Shown here piece after piece: positions 7,267-15,228 of a stretch of 47,851 bases of DNA (positions within the stretch are counted from its first letter, which is position 1; every line of letters starts with the position of its first letter). The DNA is from a virus, in IMG/VR virus record IMGVR_UViG_3300013014_000045, positions 1 through 47,851 of that record. One strand, given 5' to 3'. The notes below the pieces were generated by a model. That model was not told where the DNA came from, did no database searches, and saw only the letters and a list, made by a program, of their open reading frames with translations. Both the position numbers and the translations under genes were made by a program.

Positions 7267-7663
7267 TCGCCCTCCCGTAGTCGTCCTCTAGCCTCACCGG
7301 CTCATTATCGTGACGGTCACCGATCTCGATGATCTTACAATCCTCGAGAGCGGTGAGACGGTATGGGCATTCAGAGAGAACATGCAGAATATCACCCTCG
7401 CGAAGGATCCTTGACTGCATCGGATACTTCTCAGGTTTCAGCAATGAGGAGGAGTTTCCAAAATCAACCCTGACAGTGCCGCCTAGGACCGTGAACACCT
7501 CATTCTTGAGCTTATGGTATTTAAAGCTAGTACGATGTCCCTCCTTGATGCTGATGACCTTACCGTGAGTCCCATTCGTAGCGTCCCAGGTTTGTGATTC
7601 TCCCCATGGGTTTTTCTCGATCCTTGAGGTGGAAACCCACGCTTGCTTAGGTGCCCTTCCCAT
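7250..7663 (-). CDS. Cupin, mannose-6-phosphate isomerase type II-like
   Basis: A 137-residue single-domain cupin. The start of the domain has KNPWGESQTW, like the RPWG motif that opens the C-terminal isomerase domain of type II mannose-6-phosphate isomerase/GDP-mannose pyrophosphorylases. It then has SFKYHKLKNEVFTVLGGTV with the His and Glu metal ligands of the first cupin motif, and GDILHV...PYRL for the second. The family isomerises fructose-6-P and mannose-6-P or epimerises nucleotide sugars. It overlaps the sugar epimerase upstream by 17 nt. With the phosphomannomutase at 27069-27872 it suggests a mannose-type sugar supply. It could also be a dTDP-sugar cupin; the reaction is inferred. 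Confidence 0.8.
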   Translation of the reverse strand: MGRAPKQAWVSTSRIEKNPWGESQTWDATNGTHGKVISIKEGHRTSFKYHKLKNEVFTVLGGTVRVDFGNSSSLLKPEKYPMQSRILREGDILHVLSECPYRLTALEDCKIIEIGDRHDNEPVRLEDDYGRANAKQS

Positions 7664-8666
7664 CTAGCCCCCACCATCTCAGCGTTGCATCGAGACCCTC
7701 CTCGAAATGAACCTGGGGCTCCCAATCGAGCGCCCGCTTGACAATGTTGACATCAGCGAGAGTATCACGTACGTCTCCTGCGCGAGCAGGAGCGTGGTTG
7801 ACCTCTAGGTTTGGGAATCGGTCCTTCAGCATGTCAAGAATCTCTACGTTCGCGTATGACTTACCTGACCCAACGTTGAAAGCATGACCACGGAGGTCGT
7901 GCTGGGTCTCAGCAGCTAGACGATTCGCTCGAGCTACATCACCGACATAGACAAGATCTCGGGTCTGGTAACCGTCGCCGTCGGAGCGAAGCGGACGTCC
8001 GTCCTTCAGGGCGGTGCACCATGCCGCAACCGCAGTCGAGTACGGAGACTTGCCGTCCTGCCCTGGTCCGTAGACGTTGAAGTAACGGAGGCAGACACTC
8101 TTCTGCTGGTAGAGACGACCGAATAGGGTCAGGTAGTCCTCGATCATCCGCTTCTGCAGGCCGTAGGGAGACTGGGGGTTTGAGGGTGAGAACTCAGTCG
8201 TCGGGAGCTGTTCAACGTCGCCATAGATCGCTGAAGATGAAGAGAACACGAACTTCGTGCTTCCGCCGCGGATAACATCGAGAAGCGCCAAGGCGCGGGT
8301 GACGTTAAGGTCGTTAGACTCAAAGGGGTGCTCGACAGTGAAACCAACTCGTGGCATCGCCGCGAGATGAAAGATAACATCGTAGCGACCCTCCTTCGAG
8401 CGCTCTAAGATTTCTCGATGGGAGAAGTCTCCCTCAACAACGAGAACAGAGCCTATCTTTCGATCCGACTCTGGATGCTTCAGCTCGAAATCAGGTAGCA
8501 AATCGGCAGGACATGCTCTGAAATTGAGACCGCTTAAAGAGTCGAGAGAGCCGTTGGACATGTCGTCGACAACGTCGACAATGTAATCATGAGCGACAAG
8601 CTCACGAACAACGTGGGAACCGATAAAACCGCATCCGCCCGTTACAAGGGCACGTTTATTGCTCAT
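7647..8666 (-). CDS. NAD-dependent nucleotide-sugar epimerase/dehydratase (SDR, GalE-like)
   Basis: A 339-residue extended short-chain dehydrogenase. It shows the Rossmann glycine motif GGCGFIGS (residues 10-17), a DD pair at the end of strand 2 binding NAD, HLAAMPRV, the SSSSAIYGD catalytic Ser strand, and Y168xxxK172 (PYGLQK). These features place it with UDP-glucose 4-epimerase and related UDP-sugar epimerases. The exact sugar is not readable. It follows the ThyA-fold enzyme by three bases and has GAGGTGATAA as SD. Its place beside a glycosyltransferase suggests it makes or tailors the donor sugar for glycosylation of DNA or virion. Confidence 0.9.
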   Translation of the reverse strand: MSNKRALVTGGCGFIGSHVVRELVAHDYIVDVVDDMSNGSLDSLSGLNFRACPADLLPDFELKHPESDRKIGSVLVVEGDFSHREILERSKEGRYDVIFHLAAMPRVGFTVEHPFESNDLNVTRALALLDVIRGGSTKFVFSSSSAIYGDVEQLPTTEFSPSNPQSPYGLQKRMIEDYLTLFGRLYQQKSVCLRYFNVYGPGQDGKSPYSTAVAAWCTALKDGRPLRSDGDGYQTRDLVYVGDVARANRLAAETQHDLRGHAFNVGSGKSYANVEILDMLKDRFPNLEVNHAPARAGDVRDTLADVNIVKRALDWEPQVHFEEGLDATLRWWGLDGKGT

Positions 8667-8669
8667 TTA

Positions 8670-9647
8670 TCACCTCTTGAAAAAATGGTAACCAGGATGA
8701 TCAGTGCTGATGATGAGACGTCGGGCAAGACCGCTGTCCTTAAACTTCCTAGCGCGGAATGACATCAGGATGCTGCGCCAATCATCGATCAGATTCTTCG
8801 TAACTGGATCTTCGCTAGATTCGCCGAGTCCGGGAGTGAGACCGTCCTTGATGGTGCCCTCGCTAGCGCTCCAGACACCCCTCTCAGCTCTCATCAGATC
8901 GTCGATCGGAAAAATTCGAGGATACGCTGGCATCGGACGGCCAAGACTATCGCTTGAATTCGCAATCGCGTCCAGCATCTCAAAATCGCGTTCATAGCAG
9001 TGTAGTGAGTTAGATGTGTGGACATACTCTCCAAGTTCAACCTCAAGTTCATTTGCAAGGATCTCCTGCATGGTTGTGAAAGCTGGAACATCGTAGGCGA
9101 TTCCCAGGATGATGTCGCTAGACCGCATGTTGACATGCAGGTGGAGCTTGTTGTTCCTGATGAAGAATTGAAGGGCGAGAGTGCATGGAACGTCCTTCAC
9201 CGCGTGGAGTGAGTCATCAGGAGTCCTGATATGGATAACAGCACGACGACTGTCAGGATCACGTTTGAGCTCGCCCTTAACGTAATTCCACTGGTTCAAG
9301 CCACCGTCAGCGATCCGGGGATGAAGCTTGAAGATCCTCGCGCCGTAGGCAGAGTTGGCGGTCTTGCCATCATCGCTGATATCCCTCCAGAAGGAGGCAT
9401 ATCGTGAGATCCACTCGGTGGAGCTGCTTCCGCTCATGTACCACAGGGTCTCAGCGACGAAGTAAGACAGGGAGAAGTTGCGCGCTTCAATGTAGGGCAA
9501 TCGATCACGAGGATTCTTGATCCTGAACTGCACGCCCAGCTTCTCCTTGATCTTCATGCCTCGCGGCGCGGACACGAACTCAGATTCATCGCGGATCATA
9601 CGACACAGGTCAACGTAAGCCTGCGAGAAATTGCTGTAGACGTTCAT
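8670..9647 (-). CDS. ThyA-fold enzyme with dCMP-type active site: probable dCMP hydroxymethylase
   Basis: A 325-residue protein of the thymidylate synthase superfamily. I chose the ATG at 9647 because it forms ATGA with the kinase stop; a GTG at 9659 would add four residues. Conserved features are the phosphate-binding DSRR (R134-R135), catalytic C155 in DVPCTLALQFF, MRSSDIILGI, and H216/Y218 in LHCY. The residue aligning with E. coli ThyA Asn177, which reads dUMP, is Asp (D186 in GIAYDVPAF). In T4 dCMP hydroxymethylase the matching residue is also Asp (D179), and in thymidylate synthase Asn-to-Asp is known to shift preference to dCMP. Since ThyX is encoded at 27881-28513, I infer this enzyme makes 5-hydroxymethyl-dCMP. 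Plain thymidylate synthase is less likely. Confidence 0.85.
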   Translation of the reverse strand: MNVYSNFSQAYVDLCRMIRDESEFVSAPRGMKIKEKLGVQFRIKNPRDRLPYIEARNFSLSYFVAETLWYMSGSSSTEWISRYASFWRDISDDGKTANSAYGARIFKLHPRIADGGLNQWNYVKGELKRDPDSRRAVIHIRTPDDSLHAVKDVPCTLALQFFIRNNKLHLHVNMRSSDIILGIAYDVPAFTTMQEILANELEVELGEYVHTSNSLHCYERDFEMLDAIANSSDSLGRPMPAYPRIFPIDDLMRAERGVWSASEGTIKDGLTPGLGESSEDPVTKNLIDDWRSILMSFRARKFKDSGLARRLIISTDHPGYHFFKR

Positions 9648-10171
9648 AACTTCAACCACTCCCTGATTTCTAGCGTCTCACGCTCGAGATTCTCGTCATC
9701 AACCCAGACAGTGAGGACCTCACATCTCGTCCACTTCGCGAACTCCTCATAGAGAGAGTCAAGCCCTTCGAGCGTGTTAGAGTCAATGTAGCTGTGGAGG
9801 TCATCACGTATCCCATTATAGCTCTTCCTGCGACAGATAACAATCTTGCCACCGGCTTTCGCAAACTTTTCGTCAACCTTACGAAGAATCTCGTCGTCGG
9901 TCTCACGGTCGAAGTACCTCGAGTAGACCCATTCCGACGGGTAGTGTCTGTCGAGGATGGCGCTGGGCTTCGTCTGGCAGATGAAGTCAATCAGAAACGT
10001 GCCTCCGAAAACTAGAAGATTCTTAAAATAACTCGGGTCCTTCAGGTCCGTCGTCCACTCTCCGGTATTCTTGAAGACCGGAACCTCCAGCTGACGTGAA
10101 AGCTCAGCGGCAATCTCAGATTTTCCGCATCGATCCGGACCTTCGAAGCTTAGAAGAATGTTGCCGCTCAT
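9644..10171 (-). CDS. Deoxynucleoside-monophosphate kinase (thymidylate kinase-like)
   Basis: A 175-residue P-loop kinase. It shows Walker A GPDRCGKS (residues 11-18), the DRHYPSEWVY motif typical of thymidylate kinases (DR-YxxS), an Arg-rich lid (CRRKSYNGIRDD) and a short C-terminus. It should phosphorylate dNMPs with ATP. It is coupled by ATGA on both sides, between the glycosyltransferase and the ThyA-fold enzyme. That position suggests the role played in T4 by gp1, which phosphorylates hydroxymethyl-dCMP that host kinases cannot use. Thymidylate kinase activity on dTMP is the alternative. Confidence 0.85.
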   Translation of the reverse strand: MSGNILLSFEGPDRCGKSEIAAELSRQLEVPVFKNTGEWTTDLKDPSYFKNLLVFGGTFLIDFICQTKPSAILDRHYPSEWVYSRYFDRETDDEILRKVDEKFAKAGGKIVICRRKSYNGIRDDLHSYIDSNTLEGLDSLYEEFAKWTRCEVLTVWVDDENLERETLEIREWLKL

Positions 10172-11235
10172 GCCTTGATCTCACCACGAGCGACAGCTTC
10201 GATGATATCAACACGATGCTCAGGTCGAATGTCAACCACCTTACGAAGAGCCCTTTCCTGCTCCTGGACAATCTGCGCTCGATCAGCAGCGGACATACCG
10301 CTCAGGACGTTGATGCACCTGATCACGTCCTCAGGACTGTCCACGATGAACTCACCGAGACCAACAGGACGGGCGTGGACATACTCATTCGGGATGAGAG
10401 CTACGACACCGGACATCACGCCCTCCATGAAACGACCCGTGATATTCCCGTAGGGGGTGTACTCGTCCTTCGTGATATGCGTCACCGTGATCGATCGATT
10501 GAATGCCTCGAAGATCTCATTGTAGGCAAGTCGCCCACCGAAAGAGACATGCGGATTCTCCCTCAAAAGCTCCGAAGGATCACGACGCTCGGGACTACGC
10601 TCGAGCCAGTTACCGTAGACCATCGTCTGGATTCCACGATCTCGAAGGCCACGAGCGGGCATGCTGTAGTACTTCTTGAACTGCTTGTCACGCTCGTAGT
10701 TGTTTCCTACGTAAGTGTAATTGTAGGAATAGCTAGTCGTCGGCGTCCTACGATTGAGGTAGTTGCACCATGGAAGCGTCAGGCGCTTCCGCGTCTGGAC
10801 CCGCGGGTTCGCGCAGGCATCCGTCAGAACAGCGTTCGGGAACATGAGCTCCTCCTCAGGAGTCATCTTCAGGTCACCGTCGTGGATGATGATGGGAACA
10901 CCCTTCTTGTGGTAGTACTCGAGGCATGACATCTGCCGACGGTAGTCAGGTTCCGTGGCTCGATCGCCCCCAACTTTCTCATCATTCTTCCAGGTCGGCC
11001 AGCGCCACTCGAAGTAAACGACATCGACGTCTGGAAACCCGCCGTCGGCGTGGAGAGCGACGCTCTTGTACGGCTTCTCATCCCGCTGAGCCTGAAGGCG
11101 CGTGACCTGATGCCCTCTCTTCAGCATCTCCTCGACAAAATCAACACGATTTCCACGCTCGCCGTCAGGCGTTGCGATGATAGTGTTCTCCTCGAAAGGC
11201 GTGAGGTATCCCCAGAAGCTGTAGCCGATTCTCAT
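10168..11235 (-). CDS. Glycosyltransferase, GT-B-like; candidate DNA glycosyltransferase
   Basis: A 355-residue protein. I chose the ATG at 11235, with AGGAGACAG upstream, because it gives the usual N-terminus MRIGYSFWGYLTPFEENT; a start at 11268 overlaps the polymerase stop. The pattern is GT-B: an N-terminal Rossmann half with RVDFVEEMLKRGHQV and DVVYFEW, a linker, and a C-terminal half with YVGNNYERDKQF, VSFGGRLAYNEIFEAFNRS and ITGRFMEGVMSGVVALIP, which is the sugar-nucleotide-binding site of GT4-like enzymes. It transfers a sugar from a nucleotide donor; the acceptor is unknown. Coupling to the kinase and the hydroxymethylase candidate suggests it modifies hydroxymethylcytosine in DNA, but virion or host-surface glycosylation is possible. 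Confidence 0.82.
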   Translation of the reverse strand: MRIGYSFWGYLTPFEENTIIATPDGERGNRVDFVEEMLKRGHQVTRLQAQRDEKPYKSVALHADGGFPDVDVVYFEWRWPTWKNDEKVGGDRATEPDYRRQMSCLEYYHKKGVPIIIHDGDLKMTPEEELMFPNAVLTDACANPRVQTRKRLTLPWCNYLNRRTPTTSYSYNYTYVGNNYERDKQFKKYYSMPARGLRDRGIQTMVYGNWLERSPERRDPSELLRENPHVSFGGRLAYNEIFEAFNRSITVTHITKDEYTPYGNITGRFMEGVMSGVVALIPNEYVHARPVGLGEFIVDSPEDVIRCINVLSGMSAADRAQIVQEQERALRKVVDIRPEHRVDIIEAVARGEIKA

Positions 11236-11264
11236 TCTGTCTCCTATTTCTTTATTGTAGTCGA

Positions 11265-14200
11265 TCATCCCATGATTTTCATCTTACGCTGCTTTGTCGA
11301 GAGACCGAAATCAGATCGATCGACCTCGGCAACGCAGAGGGAGTACGGTTCAAACCCAGCCAGACTGTCCCAGTCCCACATGAACATCTTCTCCATGTTC
11401 CCTGACTCTCCCAGCGCCTGAAGCATCAGGTACGGCTTTCCGTTCTTTGTCTTCTTCTCGACGGAGCTCACGATGACGAACCAGTAGATATCAAGTCTCT
11501 CCCAATTGTCGATGGAGTAAACCTCCTTGTCGCTAAACTTCTGACGAAGCTCAGGAGGGATGAGGGAGAGAGGATCCATCTTTCCAGAGAGCTCGATCTG
11601 CATGAGTGCCATCTCACGCCGTGTCCACTCAGCCATGCCCTCGGTCTCGAGCAGGAGCTCGCGGAACTTCTTGACCCCACGCTGCGGATCCTTCTTCGCC
11701 CACTTCTTGATATCATCTGCGTTCTCAATGAGGACGTGGTGCATCTGCTTCCAGGATGAGAACTGCCTATCCTTTCCGACAACCTTCATCGATTCGAAAG
11801 CGCCCGCCTTGATGAGTGATTCAAGAGCTCGACGGTTGAACTTCGAGGGCCGCCACTGGCCATCATCCTTCCAGAGCATCTCCTCGACGCTGCGGTACGG
11901 GCGGCAGGCCACGATCTCCTCGATGGCAGTCTCGCCGACGCCCTTGATCGTGTTGAACGATGGGATGAGCAGCTTGCGATCCGAGTCGACAGACCACTGA
12001 TTCGTGGAAAGATTGATGTCGACGTTACCGATCTCGTATCCCATCTTCTTCACGTCGGAGATCGCCTGAGCTCGGTCATCAGGATTTCCGATCATCGACT
12101 CCATGTAAGCGCAGAGCCACTCGGATTCGTAGTAGGTGAGAAGCCAGGCGCAGTAGTAGGAGTCGATCGCGTAAGCCAGCGCGTGTGAGAGGTTGAAACC
12201 GTATCCTGCGAAGAAAAGGATGTCATCCCAGAGCTTCGAAGCGACGGACTCCCTGATGCCATTACCCACCGCGCCGTTGACGAAGCTGTCCTTCATCGCC
12301 TTCGCTTTCTTCATCGACTCCTCAGGATTACCGCCCTGGCGCTTCAGGATGTTCTTTCGAACCTTATCGCACTCGGACTTCGGGAATCCTGCCACCACAT
12401 TGCAGAGCTGCATGAGCTGCTCCTGGAAGATTATGCATCCAAACGTCGGCTCTAGAACCTGCTTGATGAGTGGGTGCTTGTAATCGATATTTCGAGGGTT
12501 GGCTTTCGCTTCGAGGTAGAGCTTGTCAACCTTCGCAGCGAGAGGACCGGGGCGGAAGACCGAGGTCAGCGTTGCGATGTCGATGATGGATCGTGGCTTC
12601 GCATTCTGGAAGAGACGTTGGGCACCCTTGCTGGTGAGTTGGAAGACGCCGGGGGTTCGGGAGGTCGCCTCGTGATAGACATTCTCATACACTTTCTGGT
12701 CATCGAAATCGATCGTGTCCGTAGACATATGCTGATCGAACCAGCCCTTGACCTCCTGGAACGTCGGATTCTTAATCCCGTGATGACGCTGAAGGACAAG
12801 TTCGATCGTTCGGTGGATTGTCCGCAGGGTTTCAAGACCCAGCAGATCGAACTTGACCCACCCGAGCATCTCAAGGTGCTTGTAATTCATGCCCTCGACC
12901 CAGGGGGTCTGCTGCTCTCCCTTCGCCATGATGAGAGGCATACGCTCGGATATCCGCTCCGAGATGATGACACCACCAGCATGTCGACCCAGAGCTTTGT
13001 TCTGCTTGAACAGGACCTTGATGGACTCAGAAACCCGCGGATGACGATCGATGAAGTTTCGGAAGGGCTCGCAGTGCTCGTAGCTATCCTCGAAAGTCAG
13101 GACGAAGAGATTCTTATCGTCCCCAACCTTCTTTGTCGCGTTTATGACCTCCTTCTCGACGGTCTTCAGGGCCTCGTTGACCTCCTCCAGCGGGATATCG
13201 TAGAGACGAGAGACGTCGCGGATGAGAGTCTTCAGCTTGAAGGTGTTGTAGTTCGAGATCGGAACGATATTCTCGCTGCCGAATTTCTCACGAAGGATCG
13301 ACAGCAGGAGATCTCGGTTCTCGACATCGGTGTCGATGTCAGGTAGGCCCTCACGGTCGGGGGACAGGAAGCGCTCGAAGAGAAGGCCGTACTTGATCGG
13401 ATCGACATCAGTGATTCCTAGGACGTAGCAGACGAGGGACCCTGCACCGGAACCTCGGCCCACCCCGACGAACATCTGCTCCTTCGCGGCGGAGATGATT
13501 TCCTTCATCGTGAGGAAGTAAGATGCGAAATCCTTCTGCTTGATGACTTCGAGCTCGTACTTCGCGCGGTCGACGTACTCCTGATTCTTGTCGAACCCCT
13601 TCGCGACTAGACCAATCTCCACCGACTCCTCTAGCGCCTCATTCGCAGTCTTGTCCTTCGGGATGACGTAGCTAGGCAGTTTCACGGAGCGATCGGGCTG
13701 GACATCACCGATCTCCTCGTGAGCTAGATGCCAGGTGCGCTCGACCGCATTGCGGACAAGATCCTCCTCACCACGATAGAAATCATCGGTTCCTCGGGAG
13801 ATCAGGAACTCATCCCAGACCTGGGATGCATTCTTCGGGTAGAGCTCGCACTTCAGCTGATCCTTGCTCTTCGGGATCGAGTCAGCGGAGAGATCGGCGT
13901 AGTTGAGCCAGCCGAGCTTCTTGTAGATCTCGCGCTCCTTCCAGTGTTCCGGACGTGCGTAGTGGGAGTCGCAGGTGACGACAAGTTGGTCTGTCATGCC
14001 CTGACGCTTGGCAAACTCCATGATTGCGCGGTTAACGATGTGCTGGGCCGGCAGACGGTTGAACTGGAGCTCAAGCATCACATTCTTACGACCTACCGCC
14101 CAGGCGAGACTGTCGAACGAGTTGCCGACTCGATTGATGACCCGCTCCATGATCGATGGATCATTGAGGAGACGACTGTTTAGCGTCTCGAAGCTGTGCT

Positions 14201-14891
14201 CCTGCAGCTCACGGAAGACCTCGAAAGCGAGCGGACCACCGATGCAGGCCGTCGAGACGATGAAGCTGTCATCCTCCTGCGCTTCCTTGAGCATCGCAAG
14301 ATCGACTCGAGGGAACTTGTAGAAGCCCTCGGAGTAGCCACGGCTCACGAGACCGAAGAGCTTCTCGAGCCCCTTACTGTGACGTGGTAGAACAACGAGG
14401 TGGTGACGACGGTTGATCGGGTTGAAGTGCTTCGTTGACTTCGTCTCGTCCTCGTTCTCGATCGTGAGAGCGGAAGCGTCGGTGTCGATGCCGATCGTCT
14501 CATCATTCTCATCAGTGACAGCAACGATCGGAGTCACGATGCTCTCGGGCTTCTCCTTCGCCTTCGCGTGGCTCTTACGATCACGCTTGAGCTGCTGCCA
14601 CTCATGGTACTCAGCCTGCCAAGCGTTGAGGTCGGGGTGGATGTACATCTCGCAACCAGGAATGAACTTCAGGTCCTTCCCAGCTTTCCTGAGCTTGTCA
14701 GCGTGGAGCCAGGCATGACCGAAGCCGTTCATCTGACCGTGATCAGTTAGTGCCCAGCCGTCGAGACCATTCTCAAGGCAGAAGTCGATGTGCTCCTGCG
14801 GGTAACCGAGACCATCGAACGTCGAGAAACCCGAGTGAGAATGAAGCCCAAAGAACTTCTCTGGACGCTTGAACTCGCTACCGTCTGCCAT
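11265..14891 (-). CDS. dnaE: DNA polymerase III alpha subunit (C-family, DnaE-like)
   Basis: A 1208-residue replicative polymerase close to full bacterial DnaE length. The N-terminal PHP domain is intact in its visible motifs (GLHSHSGFSTFDG with H17/H19, ALTDHGQMNGF, PGCEMYI, CDSHYA). The palm carries GVGRGSGAGSLV, ERFLSPDREGLPDIDTD with the first two catalytic Asp residues, and VKFDLLGLETL with the third. FGCIIFQEQLMQLC and VFRPGPL also match DnaE. It polymerises DNA from dNTPs. T4-like phages normally use a B-family polymerase, so this is an unusual replacement. An extended -10 promoter candidate lies just upstream (14912-14920) and TGGAG is the SD. The stop overlaps the glycosyltransferase reading frame region. 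Confidence 0.96.
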   Translation of the reverse strand: MADGSEFKRPEKFFGLHSHSGFSTFDGLGYPQEHIDFCLENGLDGWALTDHGQMNGFGHAWLHADKLRKAGKDLKFIPGCEMYIHPDLNAWQAEYHEWQQLKRDRKSHAKAKEKPESIVTPIVAVTDENDETIGIDTDASALTIENEDETKSTKHFNPINRRHHLVVLPRHSKGLEKLFGLVSRGYSEGFYKFPRVDLAMLKEAQEDDSFIVSTACIGGPLAFEVFRELQEHSFETLNSRLLNDPSIMERVINRVGNSFDSLAWAVGRKNVMLELQFNRLPAQHIVNRAIMEFAKRQGMTDQLVVTCDSHYARPEHWKEREIYKKLGWLNYADLSADSIPKSKDQLKCELYPKNASQVWDEFLISRGTDDFYRGEEDLVRNAVERTWHLAHEEIGDVQPDRSVKLPSYVIPKDKTANEALEESVEIGLVAKGFDKNQEYVDRAKYELEVIKQKDFASYFLTMKEIISAAKEQMFVGVGRGSGAGSLVCYVLGITDVDPIKYGLLFERFLSPDREGLPDIDTDVENRDLLLSILREKFGSENIVPISNYNTFKLKTLIRDVSRLYDIPLEEVNEALKTVEKEVINATKKVGDDKNLFVLTFEDSYEHCEPFRNFIDRHPRVSESIKVLFKQNKALGRHAGGVIISERISERMPLIMAKGEQQTPWVEGMNYKHLEMLGWVKFDLLGLETLRTIHRTIELVLQRHHGIKNPTFQEVKGWFDQHMSTDTIDFDDQKVYENVYHEATSRTPGVFQLTSKGAQRLFQNAKPRSIIDIATLTSVFRPGPLAAKVDKLYLEAKANPRNIDYKHPLIKQVLEPTFGCIIFQEQLMQLCNVVAGFPKSECDKVRKNILKRQGGNPEESMKKAKAMKDSFVNGAVGNGIRESVASKLWDDILFFAGYGFNLSHALAYAIDSYYCAWLLTYYESEWLCAYMESMIGNPDDRAQAISDVKKMGYEIGNVDINLSTNQWSVDSDRKLLIPSFNTIKGVGETAIEEIVACRPYRSVEEMLWKDDGQWRPSKFNRRALESLIKAGAFESMKVVGKDRQFSSWKQMHHVLIENADDIKKWAKKDPQRGVKKFRELLLETEGMAEWTRREMALMQIELSGKMDPLSLIPPELRQKFSDKEVYSIDNWERLDIYWFVIVSSVEKKTKNGKPYLMLQALGESGNMEKMFMWDWDSLAGFEPYSLCVAEVDRSDFGLSTKQRKMKIMG

Positions 14892-14911
14892 GAAATCTCC
14901 AGTGTGTCCTA

Positions 14912-14920
14912 ATCATACCA
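14912..14920 (-). promoter_or_regulatory. Extended -10 sigma70-type promoter candidate for dnaE
   Basis: The minus strand has TGGTATGAT, an extended -10 (TGn plus TATGAT), about 20 bases before the ATG at 14891. No strong -35 is seen (best TGCAAA at about the right distance), as expected for an extended -10 promoter. It would give a leader of about 14 bases containing the SD. Confidence 0.5.
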
Positions 14921-14944
14921 CAGAACGCGGGAGGTTTGCATAAA

Positions 14945-15175
14945 TCAGCACGGGTTATTCTTGTACCACTCTATCATCTCAAGAATGCGTGGAACTTCAT
15001 CATCATCGCAATCTTTATAGCTTCGACCGAGTCGTGACTTCAGCCTTTCATACAGATGGGCATACGGATTTCTTTTTTTCAAGAATTGACATGGAGGAAG
15101 CTTTCCGTCAAGGTGATCCCCCGCGTCCTTCGCTGCAGCACGAATAATTTCAACATTCTCTTTCGAAAGCGGCAT
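14945..15175 (-). CDS. Small protein of unknown function with hairpin-covered SD
   Basis: A 76-residue charged protein. I chose the ATG at 15175, four bases after GGAGG; the TTG at 15178 would leave no room for the SD. The sequence is helical, with a basic central motif (KKRNPYAHLYERLKSRLGRS) and two Cys outside it; no family is recognised with confidence. Its SD is buried in a perfect 10-bp hairpin (15178-15210), which should repress translation from read-through mRNA. It precedes dnaE but ends 30 bases before the dnaE promoter candidate. Confidence 0.7.
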   Translation of the reverse strand: MPLSKENVEIIRAAAKDAGDHLDGKLPPCQFLKKRNPYAHLYERLKSRLGRSYKDCDDDEVPRILEMIEWYKNNPC

Positions 15176-15177
15176 CA

Positions 15178-15210
15178 AGCCTCCAGCGCAAATGTATGAT
15201 GCTGGAGGCT
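15178..15210 (-). promoter_or_regulatory. Hairpin sequestering the SD of 14945-15175
   Basis: A perfect 10-bp inverted repeat (AGCCTCCAGC and GCTGGAGGCT) with a 13-nt loop. On the minus-strand RNA the 3' arm contains GGAGG, the SD four bases before ATG 15175, and the 5' arm contains its complement CCTCC. There is no T-run after the stem on the minus strand, so it does not look like a terminator for that strand. Confidence 0.65.
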
Positions 15211-15228
15211 GGATTTTTAGACGCTAGA

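Noticed and set aside
8670-9647. Plain thymidylate synthase call for the ThyA-fold gene
   Set aside because: The dUMP-reading Asn is Asp and ThyX is already present, so a dCMP-type enzyme fits better.
10096-10929. 277-codon plus-strand open frame opposite the glycosyltransferase
   Set aside because: Covers conserved GT-B motifs of the minus-strand gene and has no recognisable protein features.
12474-13346. 290-codon plus-strand open frame opposite dnaE
   Set aside because: Falls wholly within conserved DnaE palm motifs on the minus strand; long open frames opposite GC-rich genes are expected.
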